Under the pieces are notes generated by a model. That model worked only from the letters and a program-made list of their open reading frames with translations. It was not told where the DNA came from and did no database searches. A stretch of 64,000 nt of DNA from Roseimicrobium sp. ORNL1 (GTDB lineage Bacteria; Verrucomicrobiota; Verrucomicrobiia; Verrucomicrobiales; Verrucomicrobiaceae). This document shows positions 9,501 through 18,189 of the stretch, in pieces. Location: assembly GCF_011044495.1 (NCBI RefSeq), contig NZ_CP049143.1:2046001-2110000 (forward strand), written 5' to 3'. Numbering within the stretch: the stretch's first letter is position 1; each line of letters opens with the position of its first letter. A program made the position numbers and the translations under genes.

Positions 9501-12500
9501 CCAAACTGCGCGGACGCGTGGCTCTGGCGCGCCCGCCGCTATGCAAGCACCAAGAGTGCGAAGACCCAGGAAGAGCAGGCCCAGAATAGGAAGTGGGCCC
9601 AGGATCTCTTCATTGAGGGATTGAAGAGGATCGACTTTGAGAACGATCCCGGCATTTTCTACCTGTTGTATCCGCCTCACACGAACTGGTACAAGGAGAT
9701 GTTCCAGAGCAATCGCACGGATGAATTGGCCGATGCCCTGGGCCAGGCTCTTCAGGCCACGAGGCATCATCAAGCGCGGCCTACAGCCGAGGAGGTGCTC
9801 TCCGCGATCCTGGATTCACCTGACACCGGAGCCCGTCCTGGCCGGGTGCAGCGACTGCTGGACATCGTAGAAAAGAATCAGCCGCATCTGCTCCGCTTCA
9901 GATATTCGGACAATGTGCACCGGGTGGCTTCGCTGGAATATCAGAATGCGCCAGACTCCGCGACTGCGTTCGCCCGGGCACTGCTGCTCTCCCGGTGGCC
10001 AGAGGATACAGGCGTGGGCGCAGAGAAGACTCTGGAAACAAGCTTCAATGAATGCAAGCAGCAGACCAACCTGGGGTGGATATGGGGAGCACCTGAGTAT
10101 GTGGAGAAAAAAACGGAGGTCACCAGGATGATCGCCACGGCGCTGCGCGAACCGCACGGCACTTTTGTGGAGGACCTGTATCAGGTGGCGAAGGACTATC
10201 CCAAAGATGAGCAATCCATCACCGTGGCGTTGCTGGTGAAGGCCATGACCGGCCTGTTGCCGAAGGAGTATCTCTCGTTGCTGGACGACAGCGACGTCAT
10301 GACGCGCATGCGTGTGGCCTGGAAGGTAAGCGCTTATGCCCCGCCGGAGAATCTCCCGCGCCGTGAACTGGCGGCGATGATGGTCGCTGGTCTGAAGGCG
10401 AATTTGCAGGATCCGCAAGCGCGCAAGCAGGTGGTTGCAGGACTTTCCGTGGCGCCTCGACTGGCGAAGGAATTGGAGCGACTAGGGACAAAAGAAGAGC
10501 TTGGCGAGGCGGCGGATGCGGTGGCGGTGTTCATCAACGAATCGCGGAAGGACGCGAATTTCCGCTTTACCTTCGGTTGGCGTCCCCTTTCGGAGATGGT
10601 GCTGGCACACGGCGCGGAGGTCTATCAGGAGTCCCTGCTCCAGCTCTGGGAAGAGAGTCTGCTCGACGACTCGCTTGCGTCGCGGACGCGCCAGCCGTGG
10701 GTTAGCAGCGTTTTGATAGACTACGAGTCTGCCTATGAGCAGATAGGCACGCGCCATGGACTCTTTCTGGCCAGAGGGGCGCTGAGGTCATGGTCGGAGC
10801 AATGGAAGGTGCTTGAAGGGAATCGTTTTACCGATGTTGCTCTCTGGGCCGTCTCCAACGATACCTTCAGGCTGGTGACACTGCTCTTGAAGGCAGGTGC
10901 TGTCGACGAACTGGAAGCACTTTCCAAGAAGCTGGATGCGGTGCCTTCGGGTCCTGGAATGGAATACCTGACAGAGCTTGCGACAGCAGTCCACCGCGTC
11001 CAGGGGCTGATAGCCGGTGGAGAGGACAGCGTGCCGCTCGCTGTGCTGAACGGGGAGCCGCGGGCACACCTGGGCGAGAGATTCAGGGTTGCCTGGCACC
11101 TTGATGCTGCGCTTACTGAAACTTCCTCCAGTGAAGTTGAATTTCGCGAGGAGGGGAATGTTCTTCCTGCTGCGTTCTCCCAATCCCTCGAAGAACTGAT
11201 ACTGCCGCAGCTTGATGGGAAGTATGATCTGGAGATCTACGCAGGCGCTCGTGAGAGTGTCATGCGTCCGATCGTTTCGCTGAAGGGTGTTACCGCGACT
11301 GGCAGCGTGGAACTTCCTGATTTGCCCGTGTCCGGCTGGATGCGTGCGGTGGTGACGGCGAATCGTTCCGGCGTTTCCGGCTTTGGAGCGGCGACGAGGT
11401 TCAGCACGGCGCCAGCGTTGATGAATTCACAGACCATGCCAGGTGCGGACGTGGTCCAGTGGGGACAAGGTGCGCGGGAGCAGTACGGCGTGCCCATCTC
11501 GCGGGCTGTGCCCACCGTTCCCGGTGCTGAGTACCTGATCACTCTGGGCGAGGAATCCCGCACGTCCGCGGGTGTCACGCAAAGACTGGAGCGGGTAACT
11601 CTGGTGGGGCTGAACAGCCGCAAGGAACCCGTGGCAGTATGGCATGCGAATGAAGAACTGCGGGAGGGTCTATCTTCAGAACAGAACAGGTCCTGGGTGC
11701 TGAAACCAGACCAGTGGGTGGCCGTCGATGGATGGATGGGACGGAGGAACCTGCAGGAACAGGCAGATGGGGAGGCCATTGTTTATCTTGCGCTGGCAGC
11801 GCGAGGTGAAGCTGCAGGGGATCGGACTCTCCAGCCGTTGATGGTGCAGCCGTTTGGCAAATTCTCCGGAGCGGCGGCACCTGCCGTGCTTGAGTCGGAG
11901 TTTCTGGCGCCCTTGGGGTTTCACATGGGAGCCTGGCATGTGTCGCACAGTGTGCCACGTGCCGCATTTTCAGCGAAGGGGCACATCACGATATACGATA
12001 CCTCCACGGTACCCTGGAAGTTGCTGGGGATGCAACGATCCAACGCGATCCTGGGACGTGAGCTCATCTATGTCCTGAACGACAGCGAAGCGATCAGCCT
12101 GGAGATGCCCACGGGTGGCCGGAAAGGGTCGGCCATCCGGCGTATTCGCTGGACGGACAATCTGGAATACGAACAGCGCGAAAGGACCGAATTGCCCTTC
12201 ACGATGGAGGTGCGTGAGTTGCACCCTGAAGGGAAGGGGCTGCTCATGGTGGGAATGAACGAACGTTCGAATGAATTCCGCGCTGCGTGGATCGATTCCA
12301 ATGGCAAAGTGTCTGAACTCGTAACTGCGCGATCGGGACCGACTAGTGAAAAGCGCAAAATCGTCTGGTGGTCTGACGACGATCAAGTGGTGGTGCATGA
12401 CAATGGCACGCTCTTCCATCTCAGTGTGAAGGATGGCCTGAGTCTCGTGAAATCGGAGCCGGGGACAGCAAGTGCCGAGTCCATGCCCAAGGGGGCTACC

Positions 12501-12746
12501 AGGGGCAAGGGACTCCGTGCAGCCTATTGGAGTTTGATCAAGCCGCGTCTGCTCGCGCGGCAGGATCCTCATACGCGCGAAGTGCTGGCCACGTACATCC
12601 TGCCAGAGAATTGCAAAGGATCACCCATCTGGCTCGGGGAGGAGGATGGCTATGTCATTCTCGCGACCGTGGGGAACAATATTATCCGCGTGAAACCGCC
12701 GAAAACCGAAGAGAAGAAACCGAATGCTGAATCAGCACCGAGATAG
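6510..12746 (+). CDS. Very large exported protein of unknown function (2078 aa)
   Basis: I do not recognise this protein. The ATG at 6510 begins a good signal peptide (MKFHALAARLVLSALVW...ALA); an upstream in-frame GTG/ATG region at 6459 gives a poor N-terminus. The first ~200 residues are Ala/Leu/Glu-rich helices with TPR-like spacing (LRGMLAERLGDFESARRHY). Long helical stretches continue to about residue 1450. After that the sequence becomes beta-rich, with Ig-like or discoidin-like segments (about 1500-1780). The last 250 residues resemble a beta-propeller (repeats such as WWSDDDQVVVHDNGTLFHL). It follows the sulfatase genes in the same direction after a 92-base gap. It could be a scaffold or surface protein linked to the sulfatase operon, but that is inference. 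Confidence 0.85.
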   Translation: MKFHALAARLVLSALVWGGSYALAEEAPRAVAPEASAALAEQRLREFPVFNRAFYGVMLAWDDWQALDKRWAGKQQAEPRFAILRGMLAERLGDFESARRHYAEGQKTDWARYHQGRFAALMGDKDLAVSELKEVATMTRDPWLFQQAALALGEIAMLREGYSGGEKAYAELWERRPEFAMRLRLLEPLLSLRAENAIAAGWLATLKPAESPAQGAGITSQAEQALLYFEGQKLLTGYTEPPPWVAEILKRPGTEAPLAAAWIFSASPSYLQLLLPEADDQWAVMQRLSEKGVMDDTMVGWWLTECLVRKGPETFLAEAARHRDRLQKQPHLFMEACELVTAKDAELVRSRLMKEIFAEAPPAVWNCLSLALRSRAGETAVALKQDALRAWQEVRDGEWVLPRRRITEIGVRGLRSASSPVWGQDTRLQSAGMEEPLSQVIWNLRGKEFTSALKVRFQQRLPDALGYEASYPDTMPHPLTLDPAKEPARVPIKTLAGAVWGMDLRRYLWEQRSFFGLEEAGTLEPMRKQGGEQAVFATLVDAPFEASLKHCSEATDLGKASLLPLLALRQKQEDQNKVSIYRTPLSQETRALRSAAHVRLGSAIRTRHPEWLLLVCRDGAPHETLPAVDPVTVDDLFGAIYTHNVSRAESTTSVNAACAKLNPEVAEAGRAATIMRAASLRMLDRLLPHGLAHLSWQPSLKRDWSAARTVVARHPGKESFYAASEPAPLSESARRLSLAEEMRNRGRARMVTQPNQGLMIGFSTIYGMAWSVPFDAREREFKELRDRIPAVKEYEAILEAQRALRMPAPAGSANVPRGPAWSSPSDALFKEIGKRLATVKTPRAQHALALLERAGGSEKAALEIAKGLEGREGTAGLLAAAIETGKFPQGTYQPSTINKAYIARSSVDMVEALVRGEENLRHIRRGNVERLMELHMRSLRGVRQDDLCKDMYQNLKSAREDGAAFASKARLMAMLARKLKLPDDEATDAELLDLQLNPNCADAWLWRARRYASTKSAKTQEEQAQNRKWAQDLFIEGLKRIDFENDPGIFYLLYPPHTNWYKEMFQSNRTDELADALGQALQATRHHQARPTAEEVLSAILDSPDTGARPGRVQRLLDIVEKNQPHLLRFRYSDNVHRVASLEYQNAPDSATAFARALLLSRWPEDTGVGAEKTLETSFNECKQQTNLGWIWGAPEYVEKKTEVTRMIATALREPHGTFVEDLYQVAKDYPKDEQSITVALLVKAMTGLLPKEYLSLLDDSDVMTRMRVAWKVSAYAPPENLPRRELAAMMVAGLKANLQDPQARKQVVAGLSVAPRLAKELERLGTKEELGEAADAVAVFINESRKDANFRFTFGWRPLSEMVLAHGAEVYQESLLQLWEESLLDDSLASRTRQPWVSSVLIDYESAYEQIGTRHGLFLARGALRSWSEQWKVLEGNRFTDVALWAVSNDTFRLVTLLLKAGAVDELEALSKKLDAVPSGPGMEYLTELATAVHRVQGLIAGGEDSVPLAVLNGEPRAHLGERFRVAWHLDAALTETSSSEVEFREEGNVLPAAFSQSLEELILPQLDGKYDLEIYAGARESVMRPIVSLKGVTATGSVELPDLPVSGWMRAVVTANRSGVSGFGAATRFSTAPALMNSQTMPGADVVQWGQGAREQYGVPISRAVPTVPGAEYLITLGEESRTSAGVTQRLERVTLVGLNSRKEPVAVWHANEELREGLSSEQNRSWVLKPDQWVAVDGWMGRRNLQEQADGEAIVYLALAARGEAAGDRTLQPLMVQPFGKFSGAAAPAVLESEFLAPLGFHMGAWHVSHSVPRAAFSAKGHITIYDTSTVPWKLLGMQRSNAILGRELIYVLNDSEAISLEMPTGGRKGSAIRRIRWTDNLEYEQRERTELPFTMEVRELHPEGKGLLMVGMNERSNEFRAAWIDSNGKVSELVTARSGPTSEKRKIVWWSDDDQVVVHDNGTLFHLSVKDGLSLVKSEPGTASAESMPKGATRGKGLRAAYWSLIKPRLLARQDPHTREVLATYILPENCKGSPIWLGEEDGYVILATVGNNIIRVKPPKTEEKKPNAESAPR

Positions 12747-12774
12747 CCAGGTGAAGCCTTATCGCTGACACGGA

Positions 12775-14637
12775 TTATGATTCCATCATCCGCTTCGCGA
12801 CGAAGTATCCCTTGCTGTCTGTGCTACTGAACAAGGCGCGGAAGAGTTCGTTAGTTCTGGCTTCCACCAGTCTGCCGAGGTAGCTCACGAGTTCGGTGAT
12901 ACGGTCCACTTCGTCATGGGGGGTCATGGCATCTTCGATGATGCGTTGCGCGTGGGAAACGGCGCAGCTCAAGGCGAAGACGTCAGTGCCGATGTCCACG
13001 AGGCGGCCGAGCACGAGCTGTTGGCGCTCGAGCTTTGGGCCGAATTTCAGCATGGCGTGGAAGATGCCGCGGGCGAGGCGGCGGCTGCGGGAGCGCGCGA
13101 TGCGCATGGGCCAGTCCAACGAAGGATGCAAGGCGCGATCATCGTTGTCATCCGAGAAGGGAATCCACTTGGACGGGTACCATGTGGCGTAGTGTTTTCC
13201 GGCGCGGAAAAAGACTTTCGCGCGTTCCTTTAGCGGCAGGGTGGGATTGAACATGGCCGCGCCCAGGCGCAGATGCGGGTCCAGCATTTCACGCGCGATG
13301 AAGAGGCGCATGATTTCGCTGCTGCCTTCAAAGATGGTATTGATGCGGGCATCGCGGAAGAAGCGCTCCACGGCGATCGCGGGTTCACCACGGGCGCGGA
13401 GGCTGTCGGCGGTTTCATAACCTCGACCACCGCGGATTTGCATGGTGTCATCCACGATCTCCCAGCATTTTTCGGAACTCCAGAGCTTGGCCAGCGCGGC
13501 TTCGAGTCGCACATCGGCCATCTTGTCCTTGTCCACGAGGGAGCTTACGTAGCGCACCATGGCCTCCATGGCGAAGCGATGTGCACCCATGCGCGCGAGT
13601 TTGTCGGCGATGGCGGCGTGCTTGCCGATGGGGGCACCCCATTGTTCGCGTTTCTTCGCCCAGTCGGTCGAAACTTCCACGCAACGTTTCGCGAGGCCGG
13701 CGCAGGCAGCGGGCAGGGTGATGCGGCCAGTGTTCAGCGTGGTGAGCGCGACCTTGAGTCCGCGGCCTTCACCACCGAGGATGTTCGCACGTGGCACGCG
13801 CACATTGGTGAAACGCATCACGCCATTGTAGAGGGCGCGCAGACCCATGAAGTGGCAGCGTCGCACGACTTCCACACCGGGAGCATGAGCCTCTACGATG
13901 AAGGCGGTGGTGGCGTTGGGATGCTTCGGCGTGGGAGTCTTCGCCATCACGACGAGAAGCCCGGCCTTGGTGCCATTCGTGCACCAGAGCTTTTCCCCAT
14001 TGATGACGAAGTCATCTCCTTCTGGAAAGGCCAGGGTCTTCATGCGCGCCGGGTCAGAGCCCACGTCGGGCTCGGTCAAAGCAAAGGCGCTGATCTCCCC
14101 ACCGGCGCAGCGAGGCAGGTATTTGGCCTTTTGCTCTTCCGTGCCGAACATGAGCAGCGGTTGCGGCACGCCGATGGATTGATGTGCGGAGAGCAAGGCA
14201 GCGAGATTTCCGCAGTAGCTGCCGAGCAGCATGGCGGCGCGTGAGTAGTTCGTCTGGCTCAGGCCGAGTCCGCCGTACTTCATGGGGATCTTGATGCCGA
14301 AGGCGCCGAGCTTGCGCAGACCATCCATCACTTCATCCGGGATTTCGCCTTCGCGGTCGATGGCATCGGGATCGACGTGTTCATCCAGGAAACGCTTCAA
14401 GCGTGCAAGGAAGGCATCGCCTTGATCGCGATCCTCCAACGATTGCACGGGGAAGGGGAGCAGACGGGAGCTGTCCGGTGTGCCATTGAAGATGGAGGCG
14501 GCGAAGCCAAGATTGCGCTCGCGATCGTCGCGGGCAGCCTCGGTCATTTCCAGAGCAGCGCGCTGCCCTTCCGACATCTTGGAGGTGTCGATCACCGACT
14601 TCGTATTCTCATCGGGTGGGGTGTGAGTGGGTTTCAT
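12775..14637 (-). CDS. Acyl-CoA dehydrogenase (VLCAD/ACAD9-like, long form)
   Basis: Catalyses the first, FAD-dependent step of fatty-acid beta-oxidation in the cytoplasm. At 620 residues it is longer than the ~380-residue classical enzymes and carries a C-terminal helical extension, as in very-long-chain enzymes. Visible motifs are FALTEPDVGSDPA (FAD/substrate loop), the CTNGTKAG segment, and FEGSSEIMRL, whose Glu is the expected catalytic base. The N-terminal ~65 residues are polar and family-specific. The stop lies 28 bases from the end of the convergent 2078-residue gene. It is the last gene of a minus-strand beta-oxidation run that also encodes hydratase/dehydrogenase, thiolase and ligase. 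Confidence 0.93.
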   Translation of the reverse strand: MKPTHTPPDENTKSVIDTSKMSEGQRAALEMTEAARDDRERNLGFAASIFNGTPDSSRLLPFPVQSLEDRDQGDAFLARLKRFLDEHVDPDAIDREGEIPDEVMDGLRKLGAFGIKIPMKYGGLGLSQTNYSRAAMLLGSYCGNLAALLSAHQSIGVPQPLLMFGTEEQKAKYLPRCAGGEISAFALTEPDVGSDPARMKTLAFPEGDDFVINGEKLWCTNGTKAGLLVVMAKTPTPKHPNATTAFIVEAHAPGVEVVRRCHFMGLRALYNGVMRFTNVRVPRANILGGEGRGLKVALTTLNTGRITLPAACAGLAKRCVEVSTDWAKKREQWGAPIGKHAAIADKLARMGAHRFAMEAMVRYVSSLVDKDKMADVRLEAALAKLWSSEKCWEIVDDTMQIRGGRGYETADSLRARGEPAIAVERFFRDARINTIFEGSSEIMRLFIAREMLDPHLRLGAAMFNPTLPLKERAKVFFRAGKHYATWYPSKWIPFSDDNDDRALHPSLDWPMRIARSRSRRLARGIFHAMLKFGPKLERQQLVLGRLVDIGTDVFALSCAVSHAQRIIEDAMTPHDEVDRITELVSYLGRLVEARTNELFRALFSSTDSKGYFVAKRMMES

Positions 14638-14697
14638 GGCAGTCCACGGTGAAGGTGTGAAGTGATGTGTTTGCGAGCGACCTGCCCGCGAGATGGA

Positions 14698-16776
14698 TTA
14701 AGAGGAACTGGGGAACAAAGACTGGAAAGACGGGTAACCGGAGCCCAGCATCATCGCGAGCTCGATGTCTCCCGCACTGGAGGCCACGCCTTCCTCAAGG
14801 ACGAGGGCAGCTTCCCTTTGCATGAGGCCGTTCAAATGCTCCGCCATGGCATCCGTATTCGGGAAGACAGAAAGCGCGCGAGGCTTGAGCAGCTTCATCA
14901 CTTCAGGATTGGGCTGGTCGCCTGCCTTGCTTCCGAAGGCGAGGTAGAAGCCGCGGCCATTCTTTCGACCCAGCATGCCGGCATTCACCATGCTCGTGAG
15001 CAGCGTGGAGCGCGGGATGCGATCGCCAAAGGCATCGCGCATCGTCTTCTCCACATGCAGGGCCACATCGAAGCCGATTTCATCCAGCAGGCGCAGTGGT
15101 CCCATCGGCATGCCAAACTCCGTCATGGCATCATCCAGTGCCCAGGGATCACGCATGGATTCGGCAATCTGCACCGCGCCCAGGAGGTAGGGCATGAGGA
15201 TGCGGTTCACTACGAAGCCGGGTCGGTCCTGCACGAGGATGGGTGTCTTGCCCAGCGACTGCACAAACTTCACCGACGTGGCGATGACTTCGGGAGTGTT
15301 GTGCTTCGTCACGATAATCTCGACCAGCGGCATGAGGTGTGCCGGATTGAAGAAGTGCAGACCGATGACGCGCTCTGGGTGGGTCACGTCTGCTGCCATC
15401 TCGGTGACGGAGAGCGCGGAGGTGTTCGTGGCGAGCACGGTTGTCTCACTGCAGCGAGTGGCGAGATCTTTGAAGAGATTCTTCTTCACCTCCATGTCCT
15501 CCACCACGGCTTCGATGATGAGGTCCATGCGATGCAGTGGGACCTTGTCCGCTGTGGTGCCGATGCGGTCCATCGTTTCACGAGCCTGCTTGCTGGTGAA
15601 GGCGTGACTCTTCAGGCCGGTATGCACGAGCCTTTGAATATTGCCCATGCCACGCGCAAGGAACTCCGGCTTGGTGTCCGTCATGAGTACGCGCGTGCCT
15701 TTTCCGGCGATGGTGTAGGCAATGCCCGAGCCCATGACACCGGAGCCGATGACGGCGGCGTTCATCACGGGGTGTGGCGTGGCTCCCACGCAGGCCTTGG
15801 GCAGCTTCTTCGAAGCGACTTCCTTGCGCAGGAAGGCACCGATGAAGCGGCGCGTCATGTCGGTCGCGGTGAGCTCGCGAATGGCCTGCTGCTCCAGGGC
15901 GAGTGAGTGTTCGAAGGATTTTGCAGCTCCGCGTGTGATCACTTCCACGGCCTTCACCGGCGCGGCGGGATGTTTGCGAGTCCAGGGGAACTTGGCATGA
16001 ATCATCGCCTTGGAGCGGAGGCGCAGGTACTGCGGCATTGGCCAGATCTGCGTGAAATGGAAGTGGTGCTTTTTTACTCCGATGGGTTTGAAGGCGAGGC
16101 GCTTTGCCAGCACCTCCATGTTTTCCAGCGGCACCACCTCGTGCACCAGGCCGAGCCGCTTCGCGTGTTTCGCCTTCAGCAACTTGCCGCGGACGATGAG
16201 GTCCATCGCCTTTGGCAGGCCGATGAGGCGCGATAGTCTGGTGCAGCCACCCCACGCAGGTACAAGGCCGAGCTGTGTCTCCGGCAGACCGATGCGGGTG
16301 GCATCACTATCACTCGCGATGCGCCAATCGCAGGCCAGCGTCATTTCAAAGCCACCGCCCACGCAGGCGCCATGGATGAGCGCAATCTTTGGGATGCGCA
16401 GGGATTCGAGGTGGGTGAAGACATCCTGCCCGAGCGAGAGCAATTCATACAGCTCCTCCTGCGGCAATGTCTGCACGGCTTTGAGATCGGCACCAGCGAC
16501 GTAGACGCGGTCCTTGGCGCTGCGGATGACGAGCGCGCGGATATCCGTGTCGCGATGCAGCTCCTCGATGTGGCAGTCGAACTCATCCAGCGTGTCCAGG
16601 TTCCACACGTTCGCCCCGGAGTCCGGCGTATCGAAGGTGAGCCAGCAGATACCATCCGCATCCACTTCATGGCGGAAGCACTGCGTGCGGTGCACACGAT
16701 GCGCATGCGCGGGCTGCGGGCGCATGATGGTGTCTTCCACCGGGTCTTGTGTGGGATCGAGTACGAAAAGGTCCAT
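14698..16776 (-). CDS. fadJ: Fused enoyl-CoA hydratase / 3-hydroxyacyl-CoA dehydrogenase (FadJ/FadB type)
   Basis: A 692-residue bifunctional enzyme for the second and third steps of beta-oxidation. The N-terminal crotonase domain has the oxyanion-hole segment HGACVGGGFE and both catalytic glutamates (Glu144 in GGFEMTLACD, Glu166 in GLPETQLGL). The dehydrogenase half starts near residue 340 with the NAD-binding AVIGSGVMGSGIA and contains HFFNPAHLMPLVEI, where the His is catalytic. Length and order match FadJ/FadB alpha subunits. It lies 60 bases upstream of the acyl-CoA dehydrogenase gene in the direction of transcription and 60 bases downstream of the thiolase gene, so one operon is likely. 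FadB and FadJ cannot be told apart with certainty from sequence alone. Confidence 0.93.
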   Translation of the reverse strand: MDLFVLDPTQDPVEDTIMRPQPAHAHRVHRTQCFRHEVDADGICWLTFDTPDSGANVWNLDTLDEFDCHIEELHRDTDIRALVIRSAKDRVYVAGADLKAVQTLPQEELYELLSLGQDVFTHLESLRIPKIALIHGACVGGGFEMTLACDWRIASDSDATRIGLPETQLGLVPAWGGCTRLSRLIGLPKAMDLIVRGKLLKAKHAKRLGLVHEVVPLENMEVLAKRLAFKPIGVKKHHFHFTQIWPMPQYLRLRSKAMIHAKFPWTRKHPAAPVKAVEVITRGAAKSFEHSLALEQQAIRELTATDMTRRFIGAFLRKEVASKKLPKACVGATPHPVMNAAVIGSGVMGSGIAYTIAGKGTRVLMTDTKPEFLARGMGNIQRLVHTGLKSHAFTSKQARETMDRIGTTADKVPLHRMDLIIEAVVEDMEVKKNLFKDLATRCSETTVLATNTSALSVTEMAADVTHPERVIGLHFFNPAHLMPLVEIIVTKHNTPEVIATSVKFVQSLGKTPILVQDRPGFVVNRILMPYLLGAVQIAESMRDPWALDDAMTEFGMPMGPLRLLDEIGFDVALHVEKTMRDAFGDRIPRSTLLTSMVNAGMLGRKNGRGFYLAFGSKAGDQPNPEVMKLLKPRALSVFPNTDAMAEHLNGLMQREAALVLEEGVASSAGDIELAMMLGSGYPSFQSLFPSSS

Positions 16777-16836
16777 GGGGGAAGAGGAGTTATGAGTTAG
16801 GGGTTATGCGTTAGGGAAGGATGGAAGGGCTCTTGC

Positions 16837-18114
16837 TCAGAAGGATTCGAGGCAGACGGCACCGCCCTGGCCGCCACCCACGCAGAGGGTGACGAGTGCA
16901 CGCTTCTTGCCGGTGCGTTTGAGCTGCTTCAGCGCGGAGAGAATGAGGCGTGATCCTGTGGCGCCCACGGGGTGGCCGAGGGCGATGGAGCCACCTTGAG
17001 GATTGAGACGAGTTTCATCGACTTCGCCAAGGGGGGCGTCGAGGCCTGCGCGCTTTGCCGCAACCGGATCACGGAAACATTTCAATACCGCGAGTGCTTG
17101 CGCGGCGAAGGCCTCATTGAGTTCAATGAGATCTACGTCCGCCAGGTTCCATCCGGCGCGGTGCAACGCGAGCGCGCTGGCTTGCACGGGACCAAGTCCC
17201 ATGCGCTCAGGATCACAGCCGGTGTAGGCATAACTCACCATGCGGCCCAGGGGTTGCATGCCGAGCGAAGAAGCCTTTTCCTCGCTGCAAGCGATCATGG
17301 CCGCGGCGCCGTCTGAGATCTGTGAGGAATTGCCTGCGGTTACGGTGCCGGTAAGAGGATCAAAAATGGTGGGCAGCTTTGCGAGCTTTTGCACGGAACT
17401 GTCTGCGCGCACGCCGTTGTCCTGCATGATGGCTTTCACTTCGCGGGTGCCGGAGAAGGCGGGCACCATTTCCTCAGCAAGGAACATCGCGGCGGCTGCG
17501 GCCTTGAGGTGGGACTTCACCGCAAAGGCATCCTGCTCGGCGCGAGTGATGCCGAACTCGCGGGCGAGGACCTCGGCGGTCTCTCCCATATTCAGCTCGG
17601 CCACGGGATCGGTGAGGCCCATCTTCAGCGCGAGCAAGGGCATGAAGTCCTGCGGACGGAATGCGGCCATGGCGCGCGCCTTCGAGCCAAAGGTTTTCGC
17701 CCGGCCCAGCATGGCAAACTTCAGAGCGGCCTCATGACGGAAGAGCAGCGGCATCTGTGACATGTTTTCCACCCCGCCGACGAGGAAGACTTCACCCTGA
17801 CCAGCAACGAGCTTCTGATGCGCGGTGGTCACGGCCTCCATGCCGGAGGCGCAGTTGCGATGCACCGTCATGGAGGGCTTCTCTTTTGGAATGCCGGTGC
17901 GCAAGGCGATGACGCGCGAAATATTCGCCGCGTCGGCAGGTTGCCCGACGCAGCCGAAGATGGTCTCATCCACCAATGCGGGATCGAAGCCGCTGCGAAT
18001 GAGCGCGCCAGCAGCTGCGAGACGACCGAGGTCAGCGGCGTGCATCTCCGCCAGGGAGGAACCGGCCCGGCAGAAGGGCGTTCTGGCGCCATCGAGAATA
18101 ACCAGAGATTTCAT
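16837..18114 (-). CDS. Acetyl-CoA acyltransferase (thiolase) of fatty-acid oxidation
   Basis: A 425-residue thiolase that cleaves 3-ketoacyl-CoA to acetyl-CoA and a shortened acyl-CoA. The nucleophile is Cys88 in HRNCASGMEA. The general-base histidine is in LGHPVGATGS (about residue 380) and the second cysteine is Cys411 in LCVGGGQGGA. The start was set at the ATG at 18114 (MKSLVILDGARTPF), which matches thiolase N-termini. An in-frame start at 18147 would add 11 unlikely residues. Its partner is the FadJ-type protein encoded directly downstream. The family also includes biosynthetic thiolases, but the context supports a degradative FadA/FadI role. Confidence 0.93.
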   Translation of the reverse strand: MKSLVILDGARTPFCRAGSSLAEMHAADLGRLAAAGALIRSGFDPALVDETIFGCVGQPADAANISRVIALRTGIPKEKPSMTVHRNCASGMEAVTTAHQKLVAGQGEVFLVGGVENMSQMPLLFRHEAALKFAMLGRAKTFGSKARAMAAFRPQDFMPLLALKMGLTDPVAELNMGETAEVLAREFGITRAEQDAFAVKSHLKAAAAAMFLAEEMVPAFSGTREVKAIMQDNGVRADSSVQKLAKLPTIFDPLTGTVTAGNSSQISDGAAAMIACSEEKASSLGMQPLGRMVSYAYTGCDPERMGLGPVQASALALHRAGWNLADVDLIELNEAFAAQALAVLKCFRDPVAAKRAGLDAPLGEVDETRLNPQGGSIALGHPVGATGSRLILSALKQLKRTGKKRALVTLCVGGGQGGAVCLESF

Positions 18115-18189
18115 GGGAAAGATCAGGTTGGGATTGCATCCTGCCATCAGGGGCTCGCGCCCCCGGTGGTAAGTGGACGTCTCGGGAAG

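Noticed and set aside
13273-14244. A 323-residue plus-strand frame opposite the acyl-CoA dehydrogenase gene
   Set aside because: Composition is typical of antisense shadows (His/Gly/Ala-rich), and the minus strand has a complete enzyme with catalytic motifs.
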